Source: an uncultured Clostridia bacterium (GTDB lineage Bacteria; Bacillota; Clostridia; Christensenellales; Borkfalkiaceae). Taken from it: DNA of 6,950 nt. Of this stretch, positions 1-5,646 are shown one piece after another. Both the position numbers and the translations under genes were made by a program. Position 1 is the stretch's first letter, and each line of letters begins with the position of its first letter. Location: positions 1-6,950 of the forward strand of contig CAMUFJ010000045.1 in assembly GCA_947088135.1 (NCBI GenBank), in the 5' to 3' direction. The notes beneath the pieces were generated by a model. The model was not told the origin of the DNA. It was given only the letters and a program-made list of their open reading frames with translations, and ran no database searches.

Positions 1-39
1 GAAGAATACGGTTTCAAATATTATAGATTAGAACGGTAA
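1..39 (+). CDS. Possible 3' end of a gene running in from the left
   Basis: Frame 1 from the first base is open and reads EEYGFKYYRLER followed by a TAA at 37-39. Only twelve residues are visible, so no family can be named. Two things favour a real gene end: the residues look protein-like, and a stem-loop terminator starts 35 bases after the stop. The gene would converge on the minus-strand phosphotransferase. It may equally be a chance open stretch; sequence to the left of the window would decide. Confidence 0.3.
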   Translation, partial: EEYGFKYYRLER

Positions 40-73
40 ATTTCAATTTATCTTTGAAAATAATGTGTATTTA

Positions 74-106
74 AAAAGCTCTCGAACGATATGTTCGAGA
101 GCTTTT
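74..106. terminator. Bidirectional intrinsic terminator between convergent genes
   Basis: A perfect 14-bp inverted repeat has arms AAAAGCTCTCGAAC (74-87) and GTTCGAGAGCTTTT (93-106) around the loop GATAT. Read on the minus strand the stem ends in TTTTTAAAT, so it can stop transcription of the phosphotransferase gene, which ends at 214. On the plus strand it ends in TTTTGTCC and could stop the gene that ends at 39. Confidence 0.75.
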
Positions 107-162
107 GTCCTCGCTTGAAAGTGCAACTCCTAAAAATTTAATTTTTTATTTCCCTATGGGAA

Positions 163-187
163 GTGCGCTTTCGCGCGTGTTTTTTTG
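163..187 (+). terminator. Weak plus-strand terminator-like hairpin
   Basis: GCGC (165-168) pairs with GCGC (173-176) around TTTC. Two G-T wobble pairs extend the stem, and a run of seven Ts follows (180-186). The stem is short, so this is at best a back-up terminator for plus-strand transcription arriving from the left. Confidence 0.3.
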
Positions 188-213
188 TTTTATTGCCAAC
201 CCATACTATAAGT

Positions 214-954
214 TTACTGCCAATCGCAAACGTTGACCCATTTGGAGAGGAATTCCTGCTCCTCGGGTTTTTTCTTGACCGACTGCGAAGCCGCAACGAT
301 GGGAAGCACCCGCTGTACGTATTGGAGCGCGGTGTCCGTTTTGGCGCAATACAGTTTTAAATATTTTTCCGCGATTTCGTCTTTCCCCTGCAATTTGAAA
401 ATGAGGTAGGTGCGCGCCGCGTCCGCCGAGCCGTTGCCCTGCGTTGCATGCGACCAATCGATGATATAGGGCGTGCCGTCCTTGGTGATCACGATGTTCG
501 AGGGCTGGAAGTCGCCGTGGCAGAGCTTCTTGTGGCGGGGCAGACCGTCGAGGCGGACGTGCAGATCGTAACGGACGGTTGCGGGGAACGCGCTCGCCGA
601 AATTTTTGCGTGCATCTTATCGCGAAGGTGTCCCAAAAGAGGCACTTTTTCCGCGCTCATCTGCACCTGTAAATCGACGAAAAAGTTCAGATATTCGTCC
701 GTCTTTTCGGGGTGCTTCTTCATGAGATCTTCGAGCGTTTCGCCGTCGACATACTCCCAAATGAGCGACCATTTGCCCTCGACGACTTCCACCCCGAGAA
801 CCTTGGGAATGTTGAGGGACGTTTCCTCCACGCGCGCCATGTTGAGCGCTTCGTTGAGAATGCCTGCCTTGGAATAGCTCGAATCGAACGACTTAATGAG
901 TCTGTTGCCGTCGCGATACAGCTTTTTCCCCGTGCTTGTGTGAATGAGTTCCAT
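214..954 (-). CDS. Aminoglycoside phosphotransferase/choline kinase-fold small-molecule kinase
   Basis: A 246-residue protein of the APH-type kinase superfamily. These enzymes move the gamma-phosphate of ATP to a hydroxyl of a small substrate in the cytoplasm. Visible family marks are K21 in the N-lobe with E35 as its likely salt-bridge partner, a hinge at 66-70 (WEYVD), the catalytic loop HGDFQPSN at 146-153 (D148 catalytic base, N153 metal ligand) and the metal-binding IIDW at 164-167 (D166). The later segment ADAARTYLI (177-185) matches the place where the family usually has a D-x-x-R-T-like helix. The start is well supported: CCTCCT at 960-965 on the plus strand is an AGGAGG ribosome site five bases from the ATG. 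It has its own promoter (1029-1057) and is probably transcribed alone. The substrate cannot be told from sequence. Drug resistance should not be assumed, since many such clostridial proteins act on unknown metabolites. Confidence 0.85.
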   Translation of the reverse strand: MELIHTSTGKKLYRDGNRLIKSFDSSYSKAGILNEALNMARVEETSLNIPKVLGVEVVEGKWSLIWEYVDGETLEDLMKKHPEKTDEYLNFFVDLQVQMSAEKVPLLGHLRDKMHAKISASAFPATVRYDLHVRLDGLPRHKKLCHGDFQPSNIVITKDGTPYIIDWSHATQGNGSADAARTYLIFKLQGKDEIAEKYLKLYCAKTDTALQYVQRVLPIVAASQSVKKKPEEQEFLSKWVNVCDWQ

Positions 955-1028
955 ATAATCCTCCTATCAAGCGGAAAGTGAATCCGCAAATTTTTCCATG
1001 TAAAAACGAGGGTTTGCCCCGTACCCGT

Positions 1029-1057
1029 ATTATAGCGCACTTTCGGGAAATTGTAAA
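1029..1057 (-). promoter_or_regulatory. Sigma-A type promoter of the phosphotransferase gene
   Basis: On the minus strand TTTACA (1052-1057) is followed after exactly 17 bases by TATAAT (1029-1034). Transcription would start near 1022, giving a leader of about 67 bases in which I see no clear structure. The promoter lies between the terminator of the upstream gene and the phosphotransferase start. Confidence 0.75.
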
Positions 1058-1089
1058 TACCCTTTTTGCATTTTTTCCGGATTTTTGCG

Positions 1090-1130
1090 AAAAAAACGCC
1101 CCGCCGACGGGTTGACGCCGAAAGCGGGGC
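1090..1130 (-). terminator. Intrinsic terminator of the ispE-TPR membrane protein unit
   Basis: On the minus strand GCCCCGC (1124-1130) pairs with GCGGGGC (1098-1104), with further imperfect pairing inside (CGGCG with CGTCG), and is followed by G and seven Ts. It lies 13 bases after the stop codon at 1143. Confidence 0.85.
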
Positions 1131-1142
1131 AAAGCGATCCGA

Positions 1143-2048
1143 TTATTCTTCCTGCGCTTCGCCGTCCAATACGAGATCCAGCACGCGCAAGCGGTTCTCG
1201 ATCTCTTGCAAGCGCGCGCCGTCCTCCGTAGCGGACAGCTTTTCGTTGGCGCGGCACAGTCTGTGCGCGACGAGAAGTTTGCGCGCAAAGACGGCGATCA
1301 AGACAAACGCGATAAGCGCGAGCCCGCCGAAGCTTGCCGTAAGCGCAATGGGAACGGCGCTGTTTTTGGTGGTATAAAGGAAGCTCGCCGCGATCCCCGC
1401 CCCGATCGCCGTGAGCGCGAACGCAAGCACGGCGACGCAGAAGCGTACAAGGTAATATTTACGGTTTGCAAGAAAGGGAGCTCGGCGTTCCTCCTGCTTT
1501 TCGGAAACCTTCTCCCGCAGAGGAATTGCTTCGCGGCGCGCCTCTTCCCTCGCCGCGCTCAATCTCTCCGATACTCTTTCGAGCACGCTCCCGCGCACCT
1601 CTTTGGGCGCTTTGGCGAAATCCGCCGCGTTCTCTTCGCTATAAAACGCGTCGTCCTTTTTAAAGTCCTCCGTGCGCGCCCGCCAAAGCCCGTTGCCCGC
1701 CGAAACGCTCTCGGGATCGTACAGCGTCGCCTGCAAAAACAGCGCCTCCGCCTCCGCGTATTCTCCCGCAACGAGCTTTTCCTCGCCCTCGGCGGTAAGG
1801 GTACGGCATTCCTCTTCCGCTTCCTTGCGCGCCTTTTCACGGCGTTCGAGCTCCTCTTTGAGCTGGGAAGGGGTGAGCCCCACCAGATCCTCGTCGTATT
1901 CCTCCCCCTCGGGAATCTCCAAAACAAGCTCTTCCTCGGGAATCTCCTCGGGCGTTTGGTCGTCGGCAAGCGCGTCGACCGCGTCCACCCCCTCCCGCTT
2001 GCGCTTGATGCGGATCTCCCGTTCGTTATCGATCAATCTCTCTTCCAT
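1143..2048 (-). CDS. TPR-like protein with two membrane segments, function unknown
   Basis: A 301-residue protein that I cannot assign to a named family. Residues 1-85 are highly charged. An acidic stretch at about 29-54 (rich in E and D) is followed by a likely coiled coil at 60-85. Residues 85-118 resemble a single tetratricopeptide unit (GEEKLVAGEYAEAEALFLQA, then DP). A second charged helical stretch (about 148-192) leads into two hydrophobic segments at about 199-224 and 232-255, then a cytosolic-looking helical tail. Two close segments suggest a membrane hairpin with both ends on the same side, probably the cytoplasm. The start has GAGGT eight bases upstream of the ATG. The gene begins 17 bases after the ispE stop, with no terminator between, so it is probably co-transcribed with ispE. 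Nothing in it points to isoprenoid chemistry; a scaffold or assembly role is a guess. Confidence 0.75.
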   Translation of the reverse strand: MEERLIDNEREIRIKRKREGVDAVDALADDQTPEEIPEEELVLEIPEGEEYDEDLVGLTPSQLKEELERREKARKEAEEECRTLTAEGEEKLVAGEYAEAEALFLQATLYDPESVSAGNGLWRARTEDFKKDDAFYSEENAADFAKAPKEVRGSVLERVSERLSAAREEARREAIPLREKVSEKQEERRAPFLANRKYYLVRFCVAVLAFALTAIGAGIAASFLYTTKNSAVPIALTASFGGLALIAFVLIAVFARKLLVAHRLCRANEKLSATEDGARLQEIENRLRVLDLVLDGEAQEE

Positions 2049-2065
2049 ATTACATGACCTCGCTT

Positions 2066-2926
2066 TTATTCTTTATGATAGACGGCTTCGAGCACGTATG
2101 CGCGCGCCCTTCCTCGGTAACGGCTCTTTGCCCATTCGCACAGCTCCCGCGTGGGAAACAAAGCGAAGCAGGCGCTTCCCGAGCCCGTAAGGCTGACGCC
2201 GAGCGGGGAAAATCCGCGCAGGGCAAGATAGGCTTCCCCCGCCTCTTGGCTCAGCGTTTTCGCCGCGTCGAACAGCGCGTTTCCATAGAGGCGCGCCGCC
2301 CATTCCGCATTGCCCGATTGCAACAGTTCCAGCGCGCGTTCGGTGCGGGGGGGATACTCCTTACCCGCCCCGTCGTATGCGCGGAAGCACTGCGCCGTGT
2401 TCACACCCTGCTTGGGCGCAAGCACGAAAAAGTGTAGCTCCGGTTGCATAGACAACGGTTCTACGATCTCTCCCCTGCCCCGCATACGGGCAAACCCGCC
2501 CGCGAGCAAGTACCCCGTATCGCTTCCCAATCCGTCCGCAAGCTCCTTCACGGCGCAAACGTCCCCGATTTCATACAGCTTGGAAAGTCCGTTTAATACG
2601 CCCGCCGCGTCGGCGGACGAACCGCCCATGCCCGCCCCGACGGGAATGTTTTTATAAATCGTGATGTCCGCGCCCGACGTTCCGAAGCGTTCGACAAACG
2701 CCTCCGCCGCCCGCTGTGCGTTGTTTTCTTCGGGCGGAAGCGTTTCGCACCCCATGCCGTGCATGACCGTGCGCACAAGCCCGTCTTTTCTTCGCCGAAC
2801 GACGATGCGGTCGTAAAGCCCAACGGTAACGACGAGGGAATCGAGCAGATGAAATCCGTCCTTCCTGCCCGTGATATCCAGCGTGAGATTGAGCTTTGCG
2901 TATGCGTTGACGCGTACCGTGTTCAT
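2066..2926 (-). CDS. ispE: 4-diphosphocytidyl-2-C-methyl-D-erythritol kinase
   Basis: A GHMP-family kinase of 286 residues, the usual IspE length. IspE phosphorylates CDP-methylerythritol at the 2-hydroxyl using ATP, the fourth step of the MEP route to isoprenoid precursors. Visible marks are NAYAKLNLTL at 7-16 (K11 matches catalytic Lys10 of E. coli), DGFHLLDS at 23-30 (H26), the glycine-rich ATP loop PVGAGMGGSSADAAG at 95-109, D136 (the Asp141 equivalent) and the C-terminal TGSGSACFALF at 247-257. Two departures stand out: the ATP loop reads GGSSADAA rather than the common GGGSSDAA, and the segment after the catalytic aspartate reads DTGY rather than DVPF. I chose the ATG at 2924-2926. The frame can be extended to a TTG at 2942-2944, but that lies inside the promoter and has no ribosome site. 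A GGGAG sits only one base before the ATG, too close for a normal Shine-Dalgarno. Confidence 0.93.
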   Translation of the reverse strand: MNTVRVNAYAKLNLTLDITGRKDGFHLLDSLVVTVGLYDRIVVRRRKDGLVRTVMHGMGCETLPPEENNAQRAAEAFVERFGTSGADITIYKNIPVGAGMGGSSADAAGVLNGLSKLYEIGDVCAVKELADGLGSDTGYLLAGGFARMRGRGEIVEPLSMQPELHFFVLAPKQGVNTAQCFRAYDGAGKEYPPRTERALELLQSGNAEWAARLYGNALFDAAKTLSQEAGEAYLALRGFSPLGVSLTGSGSACFALFPTRELCEWAKSRYRGRARAYVLEAVYHKE

Positions 2927-2932
2927 GCTCCC

Positions 2933-2961
2933 ATTGTAGCACAATTACGCCGTAATTGCAA
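2933..2961 (-). promoter_or_regulatory. Sigma-A type promoter of ispE, extended -10
   Basis: On the minus strand TTGCAA (2956-2961), a 17-base spacer, then TACAAT (2933-2938) preceded by TGC, an extended -10. Only six bases separate the -10 from the ATG, so the expected start point falls on or next to the A of the start codon. Confidence 0.75.
2942..2958. promoter_or_regulatory. Candidate operator palindrome in the ispE promoter
   Basis: CAATTACG, one central base, then CGTAATTG: a perfect 8-bp inverted repeat. It fills the spacer between -10 and -35 and overlaps three bases of the -35, a classical repressor position. No terminator-like T run follows, so an operator is more likely than a transcript hairpin. 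The regulator is unknown. Confidence 0.5.
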
Positions 2962-2992
2962 GTCTTATCCGTTTAAAGTAAGCGGGAAACGC

Positions 2993-3030
2993 AAAAAAGG
3001 AAGGGACAAGGATCGCTCCCTGTCTCTTCC
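2993..3030 (-). terminator. Intrinsic terminator of sipL
   Basis: On the minus strand GGAAG (3026-3030) through GGA (3017-3019) pairs with TCC (3010-3012) through CTTCC (2999-3003). There is one wobble and one mismatch, the loop has four bases, and six Ts follow (2993-2998). It begins about 25 bases after the sipL stop and separates sipL from the ispE promoter. Confidence 0.8.
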
Positions 3031-3055
3031 CTCTTTTCCGATCATCGGTTATTGC

Positions 3056-4528
3056 CTATACGCTCTTTTTGCGGTACACGATCACCCGCTGTCCTTCGCG
3101 GACGGGGAATTCGATGTCGGGATTGCTCGCCATAACGCCCTCGGGCGATTTGCCCAACCGCTTTGCAAGCTCCCAGAGCCCGTCGCCCGCGTGCGGGATA
3201 TACACGCTCACCGCGCTGTCGTTCACGGGAAGCTGAGCGCCCTCTTCCGCCGATACGACGAACTTTGCGCACGCCTCCTTTTTCTCGCACAGCGTGATTT
3301 TCAAAGTGGCTTCCGCCTCGACTTCGCCCTCCTGCCTCTGGCGCGCCGACGTACCGCAGACGAGTACGTTGACCGTGCAGTCGTCCGTACTTACGGGTAT
3401 GGAGAAGGGCATACTGATTTCCACGCCGCGGTGGCTTCCGTCCGTACCGAGCACCAAGAGGGTCGCCATGGCAACTCCCTCCACACGGCTTCCGCCCTCG
3501 CCCCGAACGACGTTCGCCTCGGCGCGTTGGAGCGTGACCGCCTGAAACACGTCGGAAAAATCGACGGGCGCGGACAGCGCGCACTTGCCCGAAATGCGCT
3601 CGGTGACGCGGGAAACACCGCCCGCACCCCCGCAGGACACGTTGCCGAAAGTGAGCGCGACTTCGTTGGTTTCCGAAAAGGCGTCCGTTGCCGTATCGAC
3701 CGCGATCTCCTCGTAAACGCACCCCTCCGCGCTCAGCGTAAACTCGGCGCTGAGTTTGCATCTGCCTTTTTCCTCGTCCGTATCCGCGTGAATGGCGGCG
3801 TTAAGCACGGAAATCCGCGCCTCCGCACTGCAACCGAAAGAAGCGGAATCACAGGGGATCTCCACGGCAAAAGGCACGAGCCGTTCGAAAGACACGAGCG
3901 CGCCGTCCCCTTTGAGCGCAAGCACGCCTAAATTGATTTCGCCCTCGACCCGAAGCTGTCCCGTTTCGCAGACAAGGTCGGTCAGATTGACCGTTTCCGT
4001 ATGCTGTAAAATATCGCCGATAAATTCCGTTTCAAATTCGTCCGTCGTTTCGGCGGCGCCTCCGCAAAGGTGCGCAACGATGAGCTGAGAGGGCTCGCGC
4101 CTCAAAATCAGCTCTCCGCCGACGAGATAATCGAAGCTCTGTTCGCCGTAGAGGGAAATATCCGCGCCGAGAAGCGCCGTTACGAATACGCTCGCGCCCT
4201 CCCGCCGAAGAGAAACGTTCTCCACGGAAAGCGCGGCGCGCGCGGTCAGCGCGGGGTAACAACGCTCGTCTTTGGCGGTTGCCGTGAACTCCACGCCCTT
4301 CTCGGCACGGCAAACGTGCTTGTCGCCGTCCTCGTAAACAATGGAAAAATGTGCTTTCCCGAAAAAGCGCACCTCTCCGTTTCCCGCCTCCGCTCCCGTG
4401 AGAACGGACTGCGCGTGTACGGACAGCACCGTGCCGACCTCCTGTCCGAAACGGCATTCCGCCGCCGTCTGTGCGTTTAACGTGCCTATCTTTCCGTATC
4501 CGCGAAAGGTTTCCGTTTGCGTCGTCAT
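3056..4528 (-). CDS. sipL: SipL-like spore coat morphogenesis protein (DUF3794/SPOCS repeats plus LysM)
   Basis: A 490-residue protein, close in size and layout to SipL of Clostridioides difficile. There SipL binds the coat basement protein SpoIVA in the mother cell and is needed for the coat to encase the forespore. Residues 1 to about 420 are beta-rich DUF3794/SPOCS-type sequence. A clear repeat unit starts near 165-200 (GDILQHTETVNLTDLVC, then LRVEGEINLGVLAL), and a divergent copy covers about 300-420. Residues 442-485 form a LysM domain (YIPHAGDGLWELAKRLG, then ASNPDI and GQRVIVYR). There is no signal peptide or membrane segment, as expected for a mother-cell cytoplasmic protein. GGGGAG lies eight bases before the ATG. 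A sigma-E-type promoter (4559-4588) and its own terminator (2993-3030) suggest a single-gene sporulation unit. Several Clostridia carry more than one DUF3794 protein, so a paralogue remains possible, but the LysM tail favours SipL. Confidence 0.82.
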   Translation of the reverse strand: MTTQTETFRGYGKIGTLNAQTAAECRFGQEVGTVLSVHAQSVLTGAEAGNGEVRFFGKAHFSIVYEDGDKHVCRAEKGVEFTATAKDERCYPALTARAALSVENVSLRREGASVFVTALLGADISLYGEQSFDYLVGGELILRREPSQLIVAHLCGGAAETTDEFETEFIGDILQHTETVNLTDLVCETGQLRVEGEINLGVLALKGDGALVSFERLVPFAVEIPCDSASFGCSAEARISVLNAAIHADTDEEKGRCKLSAEFTLSAEGCVYEEIAVDTATDAFSETNEVALTFGNVSCGGAGGVSRVTERISGKCALSAPVDFSDVFQAVTLQRAEANVVRGEGGSRVEGVAMATLLVLGTDGSHRGVEISMPFSIPVSTDDCTVNVLVCGTSARQRQEGEVEAEATLKITLCEKKEACAKFVVSAEEGAQLPVNDSAVSVYIPHAGDGLWELAKRLGKSPEGVMASNPDIEFPVREGQRVIVYRKKSV

Positions 4529-4558
4529 ATTCTTTTCTCCCCGTTTTGGATTCCTTTC

Positions 4559-4588
4559 ATTTTATGCTCGTCCAAAAAGGATTATGAC
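4559..4588 (-). promoter_or_regulatory. Sigma-E (or sigma-K) type sporulation promoter of sipL
   Basis: On the minus strand GTCATAAT (4581-4588), 14 bases, then CATAAAAT (4559-4566). This fits the mother-cell pattern of an ATA -35 core, 16 bases, and a CATANNNT -10. Transcription would start near 4551, leaving a leader of about 22 bases that holds the GGGGAG site. No sigma-A-type promoter is evident here. Confidence 0.72.
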
Positions 4589-4676
4589 GGCTTTCGCCCG
4601 ATTTTTTTATTTTTTCTTGCTTTTTCGGGCGAGCCCGCATAGAATGCTCCCGATATCGGCGTGATGAGAACGGCAT

Positions 4677-4699
4677 CCGCGCTTTCGAGCGCGGTTTTT
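4677..4699 (+). terminator. Plus-strand terminator-like hairpin with no plus-strand gene before it
   Basis: CCGCGCT, loop TTCG, AGCGCGG, then five Ts: a perfect 7-bp stem with the polarity of a plus-strand intrinsic terminator. Nothing is encoded on the plus strand before it; the gene to its left is sipL on the minus strand. It could stop antisense transcription before it enters the cupin gene, or be a chance hairpin in old coding sequence. Confidence 0.4.
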
Positions 4700-4736
4700 A
4701 AGTTTCCGATCTGCAACGAACGGTTTTCCGTCACGA

Positions 4737-5093
4737 TTAGGCGCTTACGACCGCGTCGGTCATGGTATATCCCTCTAAGGAATTTTCCTTGACCTGAATG
4801 CAAACGTATTGGAGTGCAGAATTTTCCGAAGCGAAAAACTGCCTGTTTGCCGACGGGGAAACGCGAAGCCAATCCCCCGCTTTTAGCGCTATCCTTTCGC
4901 CGTCGATGACGGAAACTCCTTCTCCGTTTAAGATGCCGTATATTTCCTCATTTTGCTTGTGTGCGTGAACGAACGGCACGCCTGTACCTTGCGGCAGGGT
5001 GTTGATGCTGATTTCCGCACCCGTAAGACAAAGCTTGTCGTGAAGCTCAGTGCGCGCTTCCTCTCCTACGCTGACTTTTTGATACTTGTTCAT
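4737..5093 (-). CDS. Small single-domain cupin protein
   Basis: A 118-residue cupin, a small beta-barrel fold whose members are metal enzymes, isomerases or ligand binders. Motif 1 is clear: H43-x-H45 with E50 and G57 (VHAHKQNEEIYGILNGEG at 42-59). Motif 2 (G73 to P80, then RQFFASEN) has glutamine at Q85 where the fourth metal ligand is normally histidine, so metal binding may be altered or lost. The start is the ATG at 5091-5093, with GGAG seven bases upstream. The open frame runs on to 5219, but that extra stretch crosses the promoter and operator and reads as non-coding. The gene is divergent from an HxlR-family regulator and shares its intergenic region, so it is very likely that regulator's target. 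The substrate is unknown. Confidence 0.85.
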   Translation of the reverse strand: MNKYQKVSVGEEARTELHDKLCLTGAEISINTLPQGTGVPFVHAHKQNEEIYGILNGEGVSVIDGERIALKAGDWLRVSPSANRQFFASENSALQYVCIQVKENSLEGYTMTDAVVSA

Positions 5094-5124
5094 AAAATAT
5101 CTCCGAAATTTATTTTGTAGTCGC

Positions 5125-5153
5125 AGTATAGCACAAGCGGAAGCGGAGTGCAA
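5125..5153 (-). promoter_or_regulatory. Promoter of the cupin gene
   Basis: On the minus strand TTGCAC (5148-5153), 17 bases, then TATACT (5125-5130) preceded by TGC, an extended -10. The large palindrome at 5158-5192 ends four bases upstream of this -35. Confidence 0.75.
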
Positions 5154-5157
5154 GAAC

Positions 5158-5192
5158 GTTACTTTTTTATTACCGGATAATAGAAAAGTAAC
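5158..5192. promoter_or_regulatory. 35-bp near-perfect palindrome, candidate HxlR operator
   Basis: The arms GTTACTTTT (5158-5166) and AAAAGTAAC (5184-5192) match over nine bases. Inside, TATTA (5168-5172) matches TAATA (5178-5182), all about the same centre at 5175. Fifteen of seventeen positions pair. It lies between the two divergent promoters, next to the cupin -35. A long dyad beside a divergent HxlR gene is the usual arrangement for a dimer-binding operator of this family. Confidence 0.65.
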
Positions 5193-5212
5193 TTGGTTTT
5201 CTTTTTGAACTA

Positions 5213-5241
5213 TTGACAATTGCGCCGTTTTTTGATATGAT
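5213..5241 (+). promoter_or_regulatory. Consensus promoter of the HxlR-family gene
   Basis: TTGACA (5213-5218), 17 bases, then TATGAT (5236-5241). The ribosome site GGAGGG (5252-5257) follows, six bases from the ATG. Confidence 0.85.
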
Positions 5242-5245
5242 ATCA
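5233..5245. promoter_or_regulatory. Palindrome over the HxlR -10, possible autoregulatory site
   Basis: TGATAT, one central G, then ATATCA: a perfect 6-bp dyad covering the whole -10 hexamer. Its position suits repression, but it is AT-rich and short, and its sequence differs from the larger palindrome. Confidence 0.35.
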
Positions 5246-5263
5246 GAAAACGGAGGGTAGTAA

Positions 5264-5590
5264 ATGCTGACCAAAGAGGAATTGCCCGAGTGCCCCGTCG
5301 CCACGACCGTACAACTCATCGGAAACAAATGGAAACTGCTCATTATCCGCAATCTGATTTATAAAGGAAAACAGCGTTTTCGCGATTTTACCGAATCCAT
5401 TCCCGCCATCAGTAAAAAGGTGCTGACCGACAACCTGCGCGCCTTGGAGAACGACGGGCTCGTAGAGCGGGAGATTTTTGCCGAAGTTCCTCCGCGGGTC
5501 GAATATTCTCTATCCCCGCTGGGCGATTCTTTAAAACCTATTCTCGACGCAATGCTGAGTTGGGGGACTAACTATAAGAATCAGTTATAA
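5264..5590 (+). CDS. HxlR-family winged-helix transcriptional regulator
   Basis: A 108-residue HxlR/MarR-like DNA-binding protein of typical family length. The family core is plain: CPVATTVQLIGNKWKLLIIRNL (10-31), the helix-turn-helix region RFRDFTESIPAISKKVLTDNLRALENDGLV (38-67), and the wing with VPPRVEYSLSPLGDSLKPIL (75-94). C10 is the conserved N-terminal cysteine that serves as a thiol sensor in some relatives, such as YodB and HypR of Bacillus subtilis. A redox or electrophile signal is therefore possible but not shown. GGAGGG lies six bases before the ATG, behind a consensus promoter. It is divergent from the cupin gene, with palindromes between them, so it probably controls both genes. 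A two-way terminator follows directly after its stop codon. Confidence 0.93.
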   Translation: MLTKEELPECPVATTVQLIGNKWKLLIIRNLIYKGKQRFRDFTESIPAISKKVLTDNLRALENDGLVEREIFAEVPPRVEYSLSPLGDSLKPILDAMLSWGTNYKNQL

Positions 5591-5591
5591 C

Positions 5592-5622
5592 GAAAAAGCA
5601 AGGATATTTTCCTTGCTTTTTC
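5592..5622. terminator. Bidirectional terminator between convergent regulator genes
   Basis: GAAAAAGCAAGG (5592-5603) and CCTTGCTTTTTC (5611-5622) form a perfect 12-bp stem around a 7-base loop, with A and T runs on the two sides. It can end both the hxlR transcript and the XRE-type gene ending at 5647. Confidence 0.85.
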
Positions 5623-5646
5623 ATTGAGCGCTCTGAACGCTGACGA

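Noticed and set aside
84..97. LexA/SOS-box likeness, CGAAC then GTTCG
   Set aside because: The spacer is five bases, not the four of the Bacillus-type box, and the motif is fully explained by the terminator stem at 74-106.
214..954. Calling the kinase an antibiotic resistance gene
   Set aside because: The APH fold is shared by many metabolic kinases, and no subgroup-specific feature of aminoglycoside enzymes was recognised.
1206..2057. Plus-strand open frame of 283 codons opposite the TPR-like gene
   Set aside because: It is Arg/Leu/Phe-rich, typical of an antisense shadow in a gene rich in GAG/GAA codons, and has no ribosome site.
2759..3931. Long plus-strand open frame of 390 codons
   Set aside because: It is the antisense shadow of ispE and sipL, crosses a terminator and a promoter, and has no family likeness.
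5094..5219. Longer N-terminus of the cupin protein
   Set aside because: The extension crosses the promoter and the 35-bp palindrome. The internal ATG at 5091-5093 has a proper GGAG and matches where the cupin fold should begin.
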